Assembly (NCBI GenBank): GCA_946482385.1
Contig: CAMLRI010000159.1
Location: 1 to 5,902 of the forward strand
Source of the DNA: an uncultured Cellvibrio sp.
GTDB taxonomy: Bacteria; Pseudomonadota; Gammaproteobacteria; Pseudomonadales; Cellvibrionaceae
Length of the DNA: 5,902 nucleotides
Direction: 5' to 3'
The notes under the pieces were generated by a model that was given only the letters and a program-made list of their open reading frames with translations, searched no databases and was not told where the DNA came from. Made by a program: the position numbers and the translations under genes. Below, in pieces: positions 1 to 5,868 of this stretch. The first letter of the stretch is position 1; each line of letters opens with the position of its first letter.

Positions 1-1575
1 GCGCTGCTGGAAATGTTTGTGCTCATGGCGCAAGACCCGCATATCGAAGGTGTGCGCGCCTCCACCATCCGCTGGATACGCGAAAGCCGCCACCTGATCG
101 ACGACGACTTCCGCCACAATCCGAAAAACACCCAGCTCTTCATCAAATTATTGCAGCAGCCCGCCGGCCTGGTGGAGCAGCTCAAGCGCATGTCGCGCTA
201 CGGCATCCTCGGCCTCTACCTGCCCGAATTTGGTTTGGTCACCGGGCAGATGCAGCACGACCTTTTCCATATTTACACGGTTGATGCCCACACCTTAAAA
301 GTGGTGCAAAACATGTGCAACTTTTTGCTGCCCTCCGCCAAAGAAGATTTCCCGGTAGCCGCGCACATTATGACGCGCTTGCCAAAACTGGAGCTGCTCT
401 ATATCGCCGGCCTATACCACGATATCGGCAAAGGCCGCGGCGGCGACCACTCCACCCTGGGCGCAGTAGATGCGGAAGAATTCTGCGCGCGCCATGGCAT
501 ATCGCCACGGGAAACCCGCCTGGTGTGCTGGCTGGTGGAAAAACACCTGCTGATGTCGGCGGTGGCGCAAAAGCAGGATATTTCCGATCCGGAAGTTATC
601 CACCGCTTTGCCCTGGCCGTGGGCGACCAGTTGCACCTGGATTATTTGTACTGCCTCACCGTGGCCGACATTAACGGCACCAACAAAGAATTGTGGAACA
701 CCTGGCGCGCCAGCCTGTTGCGCCAGCTGTATTTGGACACCCGCCGCGCATTGCGCCGCGGTTTGGAAAATACCGTCGACAAACAGGATTTAATCGAGGA
801 AACCCAGCAGGCCGCCATTCGCAAACTGGCGCGCAAAGGTTTGAGCGAGCAACAGGTGTTGGCGATTTGGGGCGACATGGGCGACGATTATTTCCTGCGC
901 GAAAGCTTTGCCGATATCGCCTGGCACACCCACGCCATAGCCGCGCGCAGCGACGACAAACCGCTGGTGTTGATTAAAAAAACCTCCAGCAAAGAACTGG
1001 CCGGCGCCACCCAGATTTTCGTCTACAGCAAAAACCAAAAAAATGTCTTTGTCGCCGTCGCTACCGCCCTGGCCAACCTGAATCTCAACATTCAGGATGC
1101 CAAGATTTACAGCTCGCGCTCCGGCTACACCATAGATACTTTTTTTGTGCTGAACGAAAACGGCGAGCCCTTGGGCACTAACCCCACCCAACTGAAACAA
1201 ATTCAACAGGCGCTAATCGACGAATTAAGCCTGGTGGACAACTACCGCGAAGTCATCGGCCGCCGCACACCGCGCCGCTTAAAATATTTTGCCTCGCCCA
1301 CGCGCACCTCACTCAACACCGACATTATCCGCAACTGCAGTGTGCTGGAAGTCATCAGCCCCGACCGCCCCGGTTTATTGGCCTGTATCGGCAGGATTTT
1401 TATGGATTTCGATATCCAACTGCTCAACGCCAAAATCGCCACCCTGGGCGAGCGGGTGGAGGATATTTTCTTTATTGCCGACAGCCAGGGCAAACCCTTA
1501 AGCGATCCAGCCGTCTGCGAAAAACTACAGCAGGAAATTTGCGCCCAGCTGGATAAACGTGTCGAAAAACTCTGA
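1..1575 (+). CDS. glnD: GlnD, bifunctional [protein-PII] uridylyltransferase / uridylyl-removing enzyme, 3' part only
   Basis: GlnD adds UMP to PII proteins when glutamine is low and removes it when glutamine is high, so it is the cytosolic nitrogen sensor upstream of glutamine synthetase control. The reading frame is open from base 1 with no start in view, so the gene enters from outside; 524 codons are visible. The family is usually near 900 residues, so the N-terminal nucleotidyltransferase domain lies upstream. Counting visible codons, an HD domain carries H97 (in VDAHTL), H140-D141 (in YHDIGKGRGGDH) and D223 (in VADINGTN), the H...HD...D metal set expected for the uridylyl-removing activity. 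Two C-terminal ACT domains, the glutamine sensors, begin near codon 338 (QIFVYS) and codon 447 (SVLEVISPDRPGLL). The opening ALLEMFVLMAQDPHIEGVRA aligns by eye with the same part of E. coli GlnD. No frameshift or missing motif is seen. dapC follows after 20 bp, probably in the same transcript. Confidence 0.96.
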   Translation, partial: ALLEMFVLMAQDPHIEGVRASTIRWIRESRHLIDDDFRHNPKNTQLFIKLLQQPAGLVEQLKRMSRYGILGLYLPEFGLVTGQMQHDLFHIYTVDAHTLKVVQNMCNFLLPSAKEDFPVAAHIMTRLPKLELLYIAGLYHDIGKGRGGDHSTLGAVDAEEFCARHGISPRETRLVCWLVEKHLLMSAVAQKQDISDPEVIHRFALAVGDQLHLDYLYCLTVADINGTNKELWNTWRASLLRQLYLDTRRALRRGLENTVDKQDLIEETQQAAIRKLARKGLSEQQVLAIWGDMGDDYFLRESFADIAWHTHAIAARSDDKPLVLIKKTSSKELAGATQIFVYSKNQKNVFVAVATALANLNLNIQDAKIYSSRSGYTIDTFFVLNENGEPLGTNPTQLKQIQQALIDELSLVDNYREVIGRRTPRRLKYFASPTRTSLNTDIIRNCSVLEVISPDRPGLLACIGRIFMDFDIQLLNAKIATLGERVEDIFFIADSQGKPLSDPAVCEKLQQEICAQLDKRVEKL

Positions 1576-1595
1576 CGTTATAGCGATTAAAATTT

Positions 1596-2795
1596 ATGAA
1601 CCCGGATTTACAGCGCCTGCACGCCTACCCCTTTGAAAAACTCGCCGCCCTGAAAGCGGCGGTCACTGCCCCTGCCCAGCTGAACGACATTATGCTGTCC
1701 ATCGGCGAGCCCAAGCATGCGCCACCCACCTTTGTACTGGATACTCTGGTCAATAACTTGGGAAAATTGTCTAACTACCCCACTACCAAGGGGCTGCCGG
1801 AATTGCGCGAGGCCATTGCCAGCTGGGCCAGCCAACGCTTTCAGTTAGCGCCCGGCAGCTTTACTGCCGACCGGCATGTGCTGCCGGTGAATGGCACCCG
1901 CGAAGCCCTGTTCGCTTTTGCCCAAGCCATTGTCGATCGCCGCCAGCCAGCGCCATTAATAGTTTCCCCCAATCCCTTTTATCAAATTTACGAAGGCGCA
2001 GCGATTCTGGCCGGCGCTGAACCCTATTTTTTAAACTGCACTGCCGCCAACCATTTTATTCCCGACTTCGCCGCTGTACCTGCCGAGGTTTGGCGCCGCT
2101 GCCAATTATTGTTTATCTGCTCCCCCGGCAACCCCACCGGGGCGGTGATGAGCACAGACCAATTTAAGCAATTAATTGCGCTGGCCGATGAATATGATTT
2201 TGTAATCGCCTCCGATGAATGCTATTCCGAATTGTATTTTGACGAAGCCAATCCACCGGCGGGCCTGCTGCAGGCCTGCGCGGAATTAGGGCGCCATGAT
2301 TTTGCCCGCTGCGTGGTTTTTCACAGCCTCTCCAAGCGCTCCAACCTGCCCGGCTTGCGCTCCGGCTTTGTCGGTGGCGATGCCAAGATCCTGGAAAAAT
2401 TTTTGCTCTACCGCACCTACCACGGCTGCGCCATGCCGGTGCCAACCCAACTGGCCAGCATCGCCGCCTGGCGCGATGAAACCCACGTTGTCGCCAACCG
2501 CCAAGCCTATCGCCAAAAATTCGATGCTGTCCTGGGGATTCTCGATGGCTTGCTGGATGTGAAAAAACCCGATGCCAGTTTTTACCTCTGGCCGAAAACG
2601 CCCATTAAAGGCGAGCTGTTTGCCCAGCAATTATTTGCCCAACAAAAAGTCACCGTATTGCCCGGCAGTTTTCTCGCGCGCGAGGCCAATGGCATCAACC
2701 CCGGTGAGGACTATGTGCGCATGGCCCTGGTGGCATCGCTGGAAGAGTGTGTTGAAGCGGCGCAGCGGATAAAAACTTTTTTGCAGCAGCTATGA
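1596..2795 (+). CDS. dapC: DapC, succinyldiaminopimelate transaminase (PLP fold type I)
   Basis: This cytosolic PLP enzyme converts N-succinyl-2-amino-6-oxopimelate and glutamate to N-succinyl-LL-2,6-diaminopimelate and 2-oxoglutarate, the step after DapD in the succinylase route to meso-DAP and lysine. It is 399 residues, normal for the family. Visible motifs are N179 in SPGNPTG, D207 and Y210 in ASDECYSELYF, the likely Schiff-base lysine K247 in SLSKRSNLPGLRSGF with R255 after it, and C-terminal R375 in YVRMAL for the substrate carboxylate. The N-terminus (NPDLQRLHAYPFEKL, then SIGEPKH) is typical of the DapC described in Bordetella, Neisseria and Pseudomonas and differs from dual-function ArgD/DapC enzymes. 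The start is chosen for that N-terminus; the 20-bp gap to glnD has no good Shine-Dalgarno sequence, so translation may be coupled to glnD. The stop TGA overlaps an ATG (ATGA at 2792-2795) that begins the 22-bp repeats before nth. A general class I aminotransferase is the only alternative, made unlikely by dapD nearby. Confidence 0.93.
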   Translation: MNPDLQRLHAYPFEKLAALKAAVTAPAQLNDIMLSIGEPKHAPPTFVLDTLVNNLGKLSNYPTTKGLPELREAIASWASQRFQLAPGSFTADRHVLPVNGTREALFAFAQAIVDRRQPAPLIVSPNPFYQIYEGAAILAGAEPYFLNCTAANHFIPDFAAVPAEVWRRCQLLFICSPGNPTGAVMSTDQFKQLIALADEYDFVIASDECYSELYFDEANPPAGLLQACAELGRHDFARCVVFHSLSKRSNLPGLRSGFVGGDAKILEKFLLYRTYHGCAMPVPTQLASIAAWRDETHVVANRQAYRQKFDAVLGILDGLLDVKKPDASFYLWPKTPIKGELFAQQLFAQQKVTVLPGSFLAREANGINPGEDYVRMALVASLEECVEAAQRIKTFLQQL

Positions 2796-2857
2796 GCTAA
2801 ACCAAAAACAGCCATGAGCTAAACCAAAAACAACCATGAGCCAAGCCAAAAATTTAA
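2792..2857 (+). repeat. Triplicated 22-bp sequence covering the nth start codon, with two start-stop mini-frames
   Basis: Three head-to-tail 22-bp copies occupy 2792-2813, 2814-2835 and 2836-2857. Copies 1 and 2 differ at one base (position 20, G or A). Copy 3 matches them at 15 of the first 17 bases and then diverges. Every copy begins ATGAGC. In copies 1 and 2 the next codon is TAA, giving ATG-AGC-TAA; in copy 3 it is CAA and the frame runs on as nth. Because 22 is not a multiple of 3, the three ATGs lie in three different frames. The first ATG overlaps the dapC stop as ATGA. I infer that nth once began at this ATGA junction and that two small tandem duplications moved its working start 44 bp downstream. 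No Shine-Dalgarno sequence precedes copies 2 or 3. Confidence 0.9.
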
Positions 2858-3507
2858 CCAAAGCACAACGGGTGGAATTTATTCTGCACCGCTTGCAGGA
2901 GCTTTACCCGCAGCCACCCATACCGCTGCAACACAAGGATGCCTACACCTTACTGATTGCGGTATTGCTTTCAGCCCAGTGCACCGACGAGCGGGTCAAC
3001 ACAGTTACTCCCGCGCTCTTTGCCCTGGCAGATAATCCGGCGGATATGGCCAGGGTGCCGGTAGAAAAAATTCAGGAAGTTATTCGCCCCTGCGGCCTAT
3101 CGCCACAAAAGTCCAAAGCGATTTCGGTGTTATCGCAGATGCTGATGGACGAGCACGGCGGCCAGGTACCGGAAGATTGGGACGCGCTGGAGCGTTTGCC
3201 CGGGGTGGGCCATAAAACTGCCAGCGTGGTCATGAGCCAAGGGTTTGGCCAGCCTGCTTTTCCGGTGGATACCCACATCCACCGCTTGGCGCAGCGCTGG
3301 GGCTTAACCAATGGCAAAAATGTGGTGCAAACCGAAAAAGATTTAAAGCGCCTGTTCCCCCGGGAAAGTTGGAACGCCTTGCACCTGCAAATTATTTATT
3401 ACGGGCGCGAGTACTGCAGTGCCCGCGGCTGCGATGGCACTGTGTGCGATATTTGCAAAACCTGTTACCCGAATCGTAAAAAACCGAAATTAACCTTAAA
3501 AGCATAA
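2836..3507 (+). CDS. nth: Endonuclease III (Nth), DNA glycosylase / AP lyase
   Basis: Nth excises oxidised pyrimidines such as thymine glycol from DNA and cuts the abasic site by beta-elimination, starting base excision repair. At 223 residues it is close to E. coli Nth (211). The core LLIAVLLSAQCTDERVN (about residues 41-57) and the helix-hairpin-helix LPGVGHKTASVV lead to catalytic K127, and VDTHIHR holds catalytic D145; the 18-residue spacing equals E. coli K120-D138. The C-terminus has cysteines 194, 199, 204, 207 and 210, suggesting a 4Fe-4S cluster, but the spacing is not the classic C-x6-C-x2-C-x5-C. The start is the third ATG of a 22-bp tandem repeat; the first two ATGs are closed by TAA after one codon and are out of frame. 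No Shine-Dalgarno sequence is seen, so expression may rely on ribosomes finishing dapC. The stop codon sits at the left edge of the palindromic repeat block. MutY is excluded by length and by the catalytic lysine. Confidence 0.94.
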   Translation: MSQAKNLTKAQRVEFILHRLQELYPQPPIPLQHKDAYTLLIAVLLSAQCTDERVNTVTPALFALADNPADMARVPVEKIQEVIRPCGLSPQKSKAISVLSQMLMDEHGGQVPEDWDALERLPGVGHKTASVVMSQGFGQPAFPVDTHIHRLAQRWGLTNGKNVVQTEKDLKRLFPRESWNALHLQIIYYGREYCSARGCDGTVCDICKTCYPNRKKPKLTLKA

Positions 3508-3677
3508 TCCCTCCCAACCTCCCTTTTACAAAGGGGGGAGTGTGGCTCCCCGTAAATATAATGGTGGAGTAACAACCAACCTCCCCCTTGAAAAGGGAGG
3601 AGGTTGACTCCCGATAAAATATAATAGCGGAGTCACAACCAACTTCCCCCTTTGAAAAGGGGGAGCGAGGGGGATTT
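3508..3677. repeat. Tandem palindromic repeat block (two full 62-63 bp units plus a partial third), MITE/REP-like
   Basis: This intergenic block between nth and the yffB-like gene is built from units starting at 3516, 3578 and 3641, so the first two are 62 and 63 bp long and the third is cut short. Each unit opens AAC(C/T)TCCC and forms a GC-rich hairpin: 3518-3526 with 3530-3538, 3580-3585 with 3595-3600, and 3644-3653 with 3656-3665. The two full units also have a second, smaller stem (3545-3549 with 3566-3570; GACTCC 3606-3611 with GGAGTC 3629-3634) whose loop contains TATAAT. The outer ends, ATCCCTCCC on the left and the complement of GAGCGAGGGGGAT on the right, form an imperfect inverted pair. 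CCCTCC/GGGGGA palindromes of this general look are common dispersed noncoding repeats in many bacteria. No transposase is present, and no U-run follows the hairpins, so a standard intrinsic terminator is not supported. Confidence 0.85.
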
Positions 3678-3692
3678 AAAGGGCAATTCCAC

Positions 3693-3697
3693 AAGGA
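3693..3697 (+). promoter_or_regulatory. Ribosome binding site that decides the yffB-like start
   Basis: AAGGA lies 8 nt before the ATG at 3706. The reading frame remains open further upstream to a TTG at 3652, inside the palindromic repeat, but that start has no ribosome binding site and would add repeat-derived residues unlike the family. The ATG at 3706 gives the expected N-terminus (MTRLYGIKNCDT). Confidence 0.8.
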
Positions 3698-3705
3698 AAC
3701 ATCAC

Positions 3706-4050
3706 ATGACAAGGCTTTACGGCATTAAAAACTGCGATACCGTCAAAAAAGCGCGCACCTGGCTGGAGCAAAAAGGCATCGCCTATGAGTTCCACGATTT
3801 TCGCGCCGATGGCTTGAGCGAAACGCAAATTCGCCACTGGATTGACGAGCTGGGGTTAGAGGCATTGGTGAATAAACGCAGCACCACCTGGAAAGAACTG
3901 GATGATGCCAGCAAAGCCAATTTTAATGCAGCAAGCGCCGTGGCGCTGATTGCGCAACACCCCACCCTGATTAAACGCCCGCTGCTGGATACCGGCAACC
4001 ACAAGCAGCTCGGTTTTAAAGAAGCCGAATACCAACAAATTTTTAATTAA
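3706..4050 (+). CDS. yffB: ArsC/Spx-family thioredoxin-fold protein, YffB type
   Basis: This 114-residue protein has the short ArsC-like thioredoxin fold and closely resembles E. coli YffB (118 residues). It starts TRLYGIKNCDTVKKARTWLE, with a single conserved cysteine, C10, followed by D-T where thioredoxins have the second cysteine of CxxC. Near the end, LIKRPLLDTG has R91-P92, the arginine-proline motif shared with arsenate reductases. Despite the common label of arsenate reductase, true arsenate activity is not established for the YffB subgroup, and no other ars genes occur here; a glutathione-dependent thiol reductase role has been suggested for relatives. The gene lies just before dapD, as I recall for pseudomonads, so the neighbourhood appears conserved although a functional link to lysine synthesis is not known. 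The start is fixed by AAGGA 8 nt upstream. The palindromic block lies directly upstream and could supply the promoter or affect transcript stability. Confidence 0.88.
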   Translation: MTRLYGIKNCDTVKKARTWLEQKGIAYEFHDFRADGLSETQIRHWIDELGLEALVNKRSTTWKELDDASKANFNAASAVALIAQHPTLIKRPLLDTGNHKQLGFKEAEYQQIFN

Positions 4051-4061
4051 TTTTTTTACAT
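4045..4061 (+). repeat. Short direct repeat at the yffB stop (copy 1)
   Basis: AATTAATTTTTTTACAT covers the last sense codon (AAT), the stop TAA and the first 11 bases after yffB. A copy shorter by one T occurs at the dapD stop (5131-5146). The T-run is not preceded by a convincing hairpin, so I do not call a terminator. Confidence 0.6.
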
Positions 4062-4104
4062 ACACTTTTTAAATACACAACCCTTGCAATAACAGGTAAT
4101 CCAT
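4051..4104 (+). promoter_or_regulatory. AT-rich leader of dapD, with weak promoter hints and an AGG ribosome binding site
   Basis: This 54-bp gap is much richer in A and T than the genes around it. TTTACA (4055-4060) matches five of six bases of a sigma-70 -35 box, but no good -10 box is found 15-19 bp further on, so the promoter is only a possibility. AGG at 4094-4096 lies 8 nt before the dapD ATG and is a modest ribosome binding site that agrees with the chosen start. Confidence 0.35.
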
Positions 4105-5136
4105 ATGACTCAACTCTACGCACTCGGCCTGGGCATAGGCACACAAAATGAAAAAGGCGATTGGCTGGAAGTTTTTTACGCAACTCCACTGTTAAACCCG
4201 GCACCAGCCAGCGCCGAAGCTATCGCCAAGGTAGTAGGTTACAGCGGTGGCAACCAGGCAATTGCCATTAATCACGAACAGGCCGACGACATAGCCGAAG
4301 CCCTGGAAGCCGCTGGCGATACAGCCCTGGCCGCACTGGCCACCCACCTCACCAGCAGCACCCGTCCTTTGGTAGTCACCCTGCTGGAAAGCGACACCAA
4401 CCCGGCGTCGGTACCTGAAGCCTATTTAAAATTGCACTTGCTGTCGCACCGTTTGGTAAAACCCCATGAAACCGTGTTGGCTGGCATTTTTGGTGTACTG
4501 CCCAATGTGGCCTGGACCAACCAGGGCGCTATCGACATCAGCGAATTGCCCGCGCGCCAATTGCAAGCGCGTTTAAGCGGTGAAGAACTGGAAGTTTCCT
4601 GCGTGGATAAATTCCCCAAAATGACCAACTATGTAGTGCCCAGTGGCGTGCGCATCGCCCACACCGCCCGCGTTCGCCTGGGCGCCTACCTGGGTGAAGG
4701 CACCACCATCATGCACGAAGGTTTTGTTAACTTTAATGCCGGCACCCAAGGCCCGGCGATGATTGAAGGCCGCATTTCTGCCGGTGTATTCGTTGGCGCC
4801 GGTTCCGATTTGGGTGGCGGCAGCTCCACCATGGGCACCCTGTCCGGCGGTGGTAATATTGTGATTTCTGTGGGTAAGGAATCTTTGATAGGCGCCAACG
4901 CCGGTATAGGTATTCCACTGGGCGACCGCTGCAAAGTAGAATCCGGCCTCTACGTAACCGCCGGCACCAAAGTAGTGGTGCTGGATGACCAGGGCCAGCA
5001 AGTAAAAACCATCAAAGCGCGCGAGCTGGCCGGTGTTTCCGACCTGGTGTTCCGCCGCAATTCCATTACTGGCTGTGTGGAAGTGGTTACCAACAAAAGT
5101 GCCCTGCAATTAAATACTGCTCTGCACGCAAATTAA
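4105..5136 (+). CDS. dapD: DapD, 2,3,4,5-tetrahydropyridine-2,6-dicarboxylate N-succinyltransferase (long pseudomonad type)
   Basis: DapD transfers succinyl from succinyl-CoA to tetrahydrodipicolinate, giving N-succinyl-2-amino-6-oxopimelate and CoA, the entry step of the succinylase branch to meso-DAP and lysine in the cytosol. Its product is the substrate of DapC, encoded upstream. The protein has 343 residues and follows P. aeruginosa DapD almost throughout as I remember it, including GVGTQN-like GIGTQNEKGDWLEVFYA, AYLKLHLLSHRLVKPH and DKFPKMTNYVVPSGVRIA. This long form differs from the roughly 275-residue E. coli type. A left-handed beta-helix of hexapeptide repeats covers about residues 182-292, including GAYLGEGTTIMHEGFVNFNA with E205 and the glycine-rich GSDLGGGSSTMGTLSGGGN, the usual active-site and CoA-binding region of these trimers. 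The chosen ATG matches the family N-terminus. No defect is seen. The gene is 54 bp after yffB and 30 bp before the yebC-type gene. Confidence 0.96.
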   Translation: MTQLYALGLGIGTQNEKGDWLEVFYATPLLNPAPASAEAIAKVVGYSGGNQAIAINHEQADDIAEALEAAGDTALAALATHLTSSTRPLVVTLLESDTNPASVPEAYLKLHLLSHRLVKPHETVLAGIFGVLPNVAWTNQGAIDISELPARQLQARLSGEELEVSCVDKFPKMTNYVVPSGVRIAHTARVRLGAYLGEGTTIMHEGFVNFNAGTQGPAMIEGRISAGVFVGAGSDLGGGSSTMGTLSGGGNIVISVGKESLIGANAGIGIPLGDRCKVESGLYVTAGTKVVVLDDQGQQVKTIKARELAGVSDLVFRRNSITGCVEVVTNKSALQLNTALHAN

Positions 5137-5146
5137 TTTTTTACAT
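5131..5146 (+). repeat. Short direct repeat at the dapD stop (copy 2)
   Basis: AATTAATTTTTTACAT spans the last codon and stop of dapD and matches 4045-4061 except for one missing T. The copies are 1,086 bp apart and bracket dapD. Confidence 0.6.
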
Positions 5147-5153
5147 CACCACC

Positions 5154-5157
5154 GGAG
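5154..5157 (+). promoter_or_regulatory. Ribosome binding site of the yebC-type gene
   Basis: GGAG lies 9 nt before the ATG at 5167 and supports that start, which gives the family N-terminus [11 protein letters not shown]. Confidence 0.75.
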
Positions 5158-5166
5158 ATCAAGATT

Positions 5167-5868
5167 ATGGGCGCTCAGTGGAAAGCCAAACACAAAGAAG
5201 AAGCGGCCAACGCCAAAGGCAAACTCTTCACCAAACTCACCAAGGAAATTATGGTTGCCGCGCGCAACGGCGCCGACCCGGATATGAACCCGCGCCTGCG
5301 CCTTGCGGTGGAGGCCGCAAAAAAAGCCTCTATGACCCGCGAAACCCTGGAGCGCGCCATTAAAAAAGGCTCGGGCCAACTCGATGGCAATATCAACTAC
5401 GAAAAAGTGGTTTACGAAGGTTACGCACCTCATCAAGTACCCGTCATCGTTGAATGCCTTACCGACAACGTCAACCGCACCATTTCCAATATCCGCGGAT
5501 TATTCCGCAAAGGCCAGTTAGGCACTTCAGGTTCTGTCTCTTGGGATTTCGATCACCTGGGCATTATCGAAGCATCGCCAGCCAATAAAGATGCAGATGC
5601 AGAAATGGCAGCCATTGAAGCCGGCGCTCAGGATTTCGAAGCCGACGAAGATGGCAGCGCCACTTTCTATACTGATTTAACCGACTTGGACCTGGTGCAA
5701 AAAGCCCTTCCTGCACAAGGTTTCACGGTAGTGTCGGCAAAACTCGGTTATAAACCCAAAAATCCGGTGAGCTTGTCTGGTGAAGCGCTGGAAGAAGTGG
5801 AAGCTTTCCTCGCCGCCATCGACAACGATGACGATGTGCACGAGGTTTATGTGGGCCTGGCGGGATAA
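5167..5868 (+). CDS. YebC/TACO1/PmpR-family protein (pseudomonad MGAQWK-type paralogue)
   Basis: This 233-residue protein spans the whole YebC family fold. It has the N-terminal helical part ([20 protein letters not shown], then [20 protein letters not shown]), the core [26 protein letters not shown] with D100-N101 and N103-R104-T105, [10 protein letters not shown] (about residues 119-128), and an acidic C-terminus [15 protein letters not shown] (219-233). It opens MGAQWK instead of the MAGHSKW of the copy usually found beside ruvC, so it is probably a second paralogue. Members have been described as DNA-binding regulators (PmpR in P. aeruginosa quorum sensing). More recent work on YebC and mitochondrial TACO1 points to a translation role that relieves stalling at proline-rich stretches. 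Which applies here cannot be read from the sequence. It lies 30 bp after dapD with its own GGAG site and could share the dapD transcript. No defect is seen. Confidence 0.93.
   Translation: MGAQWKAKHKEEAANAKGKLFTKLTKEIMVAARNGADPDMNPRLRLAVEAAKKASMTRETLERAIKKGSGQLDGNINYEKVVYEGYAPHQVPVIVECLTDNVNRTISNIRGLFRKGQLGTSGSVSWDFDHLGIIEASPANKDADAEMAAIEAGAQDFEADEDGSATFYTDLTDLDLVQKALPAQGFTVVSAKLGYKPKNPVSLSGEALEEVEAFLAAIDNDDDVHEVYVGLAG

Noticed and set aside
790..1206. A 138-codon minus-strand frame opposite glnD
   Set aside because: It lies wholly within the clear GlnD coding frame covering the linker and first ACT domain, and looks like a codon-bias shadow.
3604..3625. TTGACT plus TATAAT as a complete sigma-70 promoter
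   Set aside because: The spacer is only 10 bp, far below the usual 16-18.
3508..3677. CRISPR array
   Set aside because: The units are adjoining and similar along their full length, with no unique spacers between short repeats.
3644..3680. Hairpin after nth as an intrinsic terminator
   Set aside because: The stem is strong, but what follows is GAGGGGGATTTAAAGGG, with no U-run, and on the other strand there is none either.
3652..3705. Longer yffB start at TTG 3652
   Set aside because: The extra residues come from the repeat, there is no ribosome binding site, and the ATG at 3706 has AAGGA at good spacing and the family N-terminus.
3392..3712. A 106-codon minus-strand frame through the repeat block, containing SPFSKGEVG-like segments
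   Set aside because: Its repeated KGEVG/KGRLG segments are the translation of the palindromic DNA units. This is a well-known kind of false protein call, and the frame also overlaps the end of nth.
3706..4050. Arsenic resistance locus
   Set aside because: The protein is of the YffB subgroup with one N-terminal cysteine, and there is no arsR, arsB or acr3 in the window.
4051..4070. T-run after yffB as an intrinsic terminator
   Set aside because: Only a four-base stem (TCGG/CCGA) can be found upstream, and it is about 20 bases from the T-run.
4573..5109. A 178-codon minus-strand frame opposite dapD
   Set aside because: It is rich in G, A, H and N because it is the mirror of the glycine-rich DapD beta-helix codons; it has no family resemblance and no ribosome binding site that I can see.
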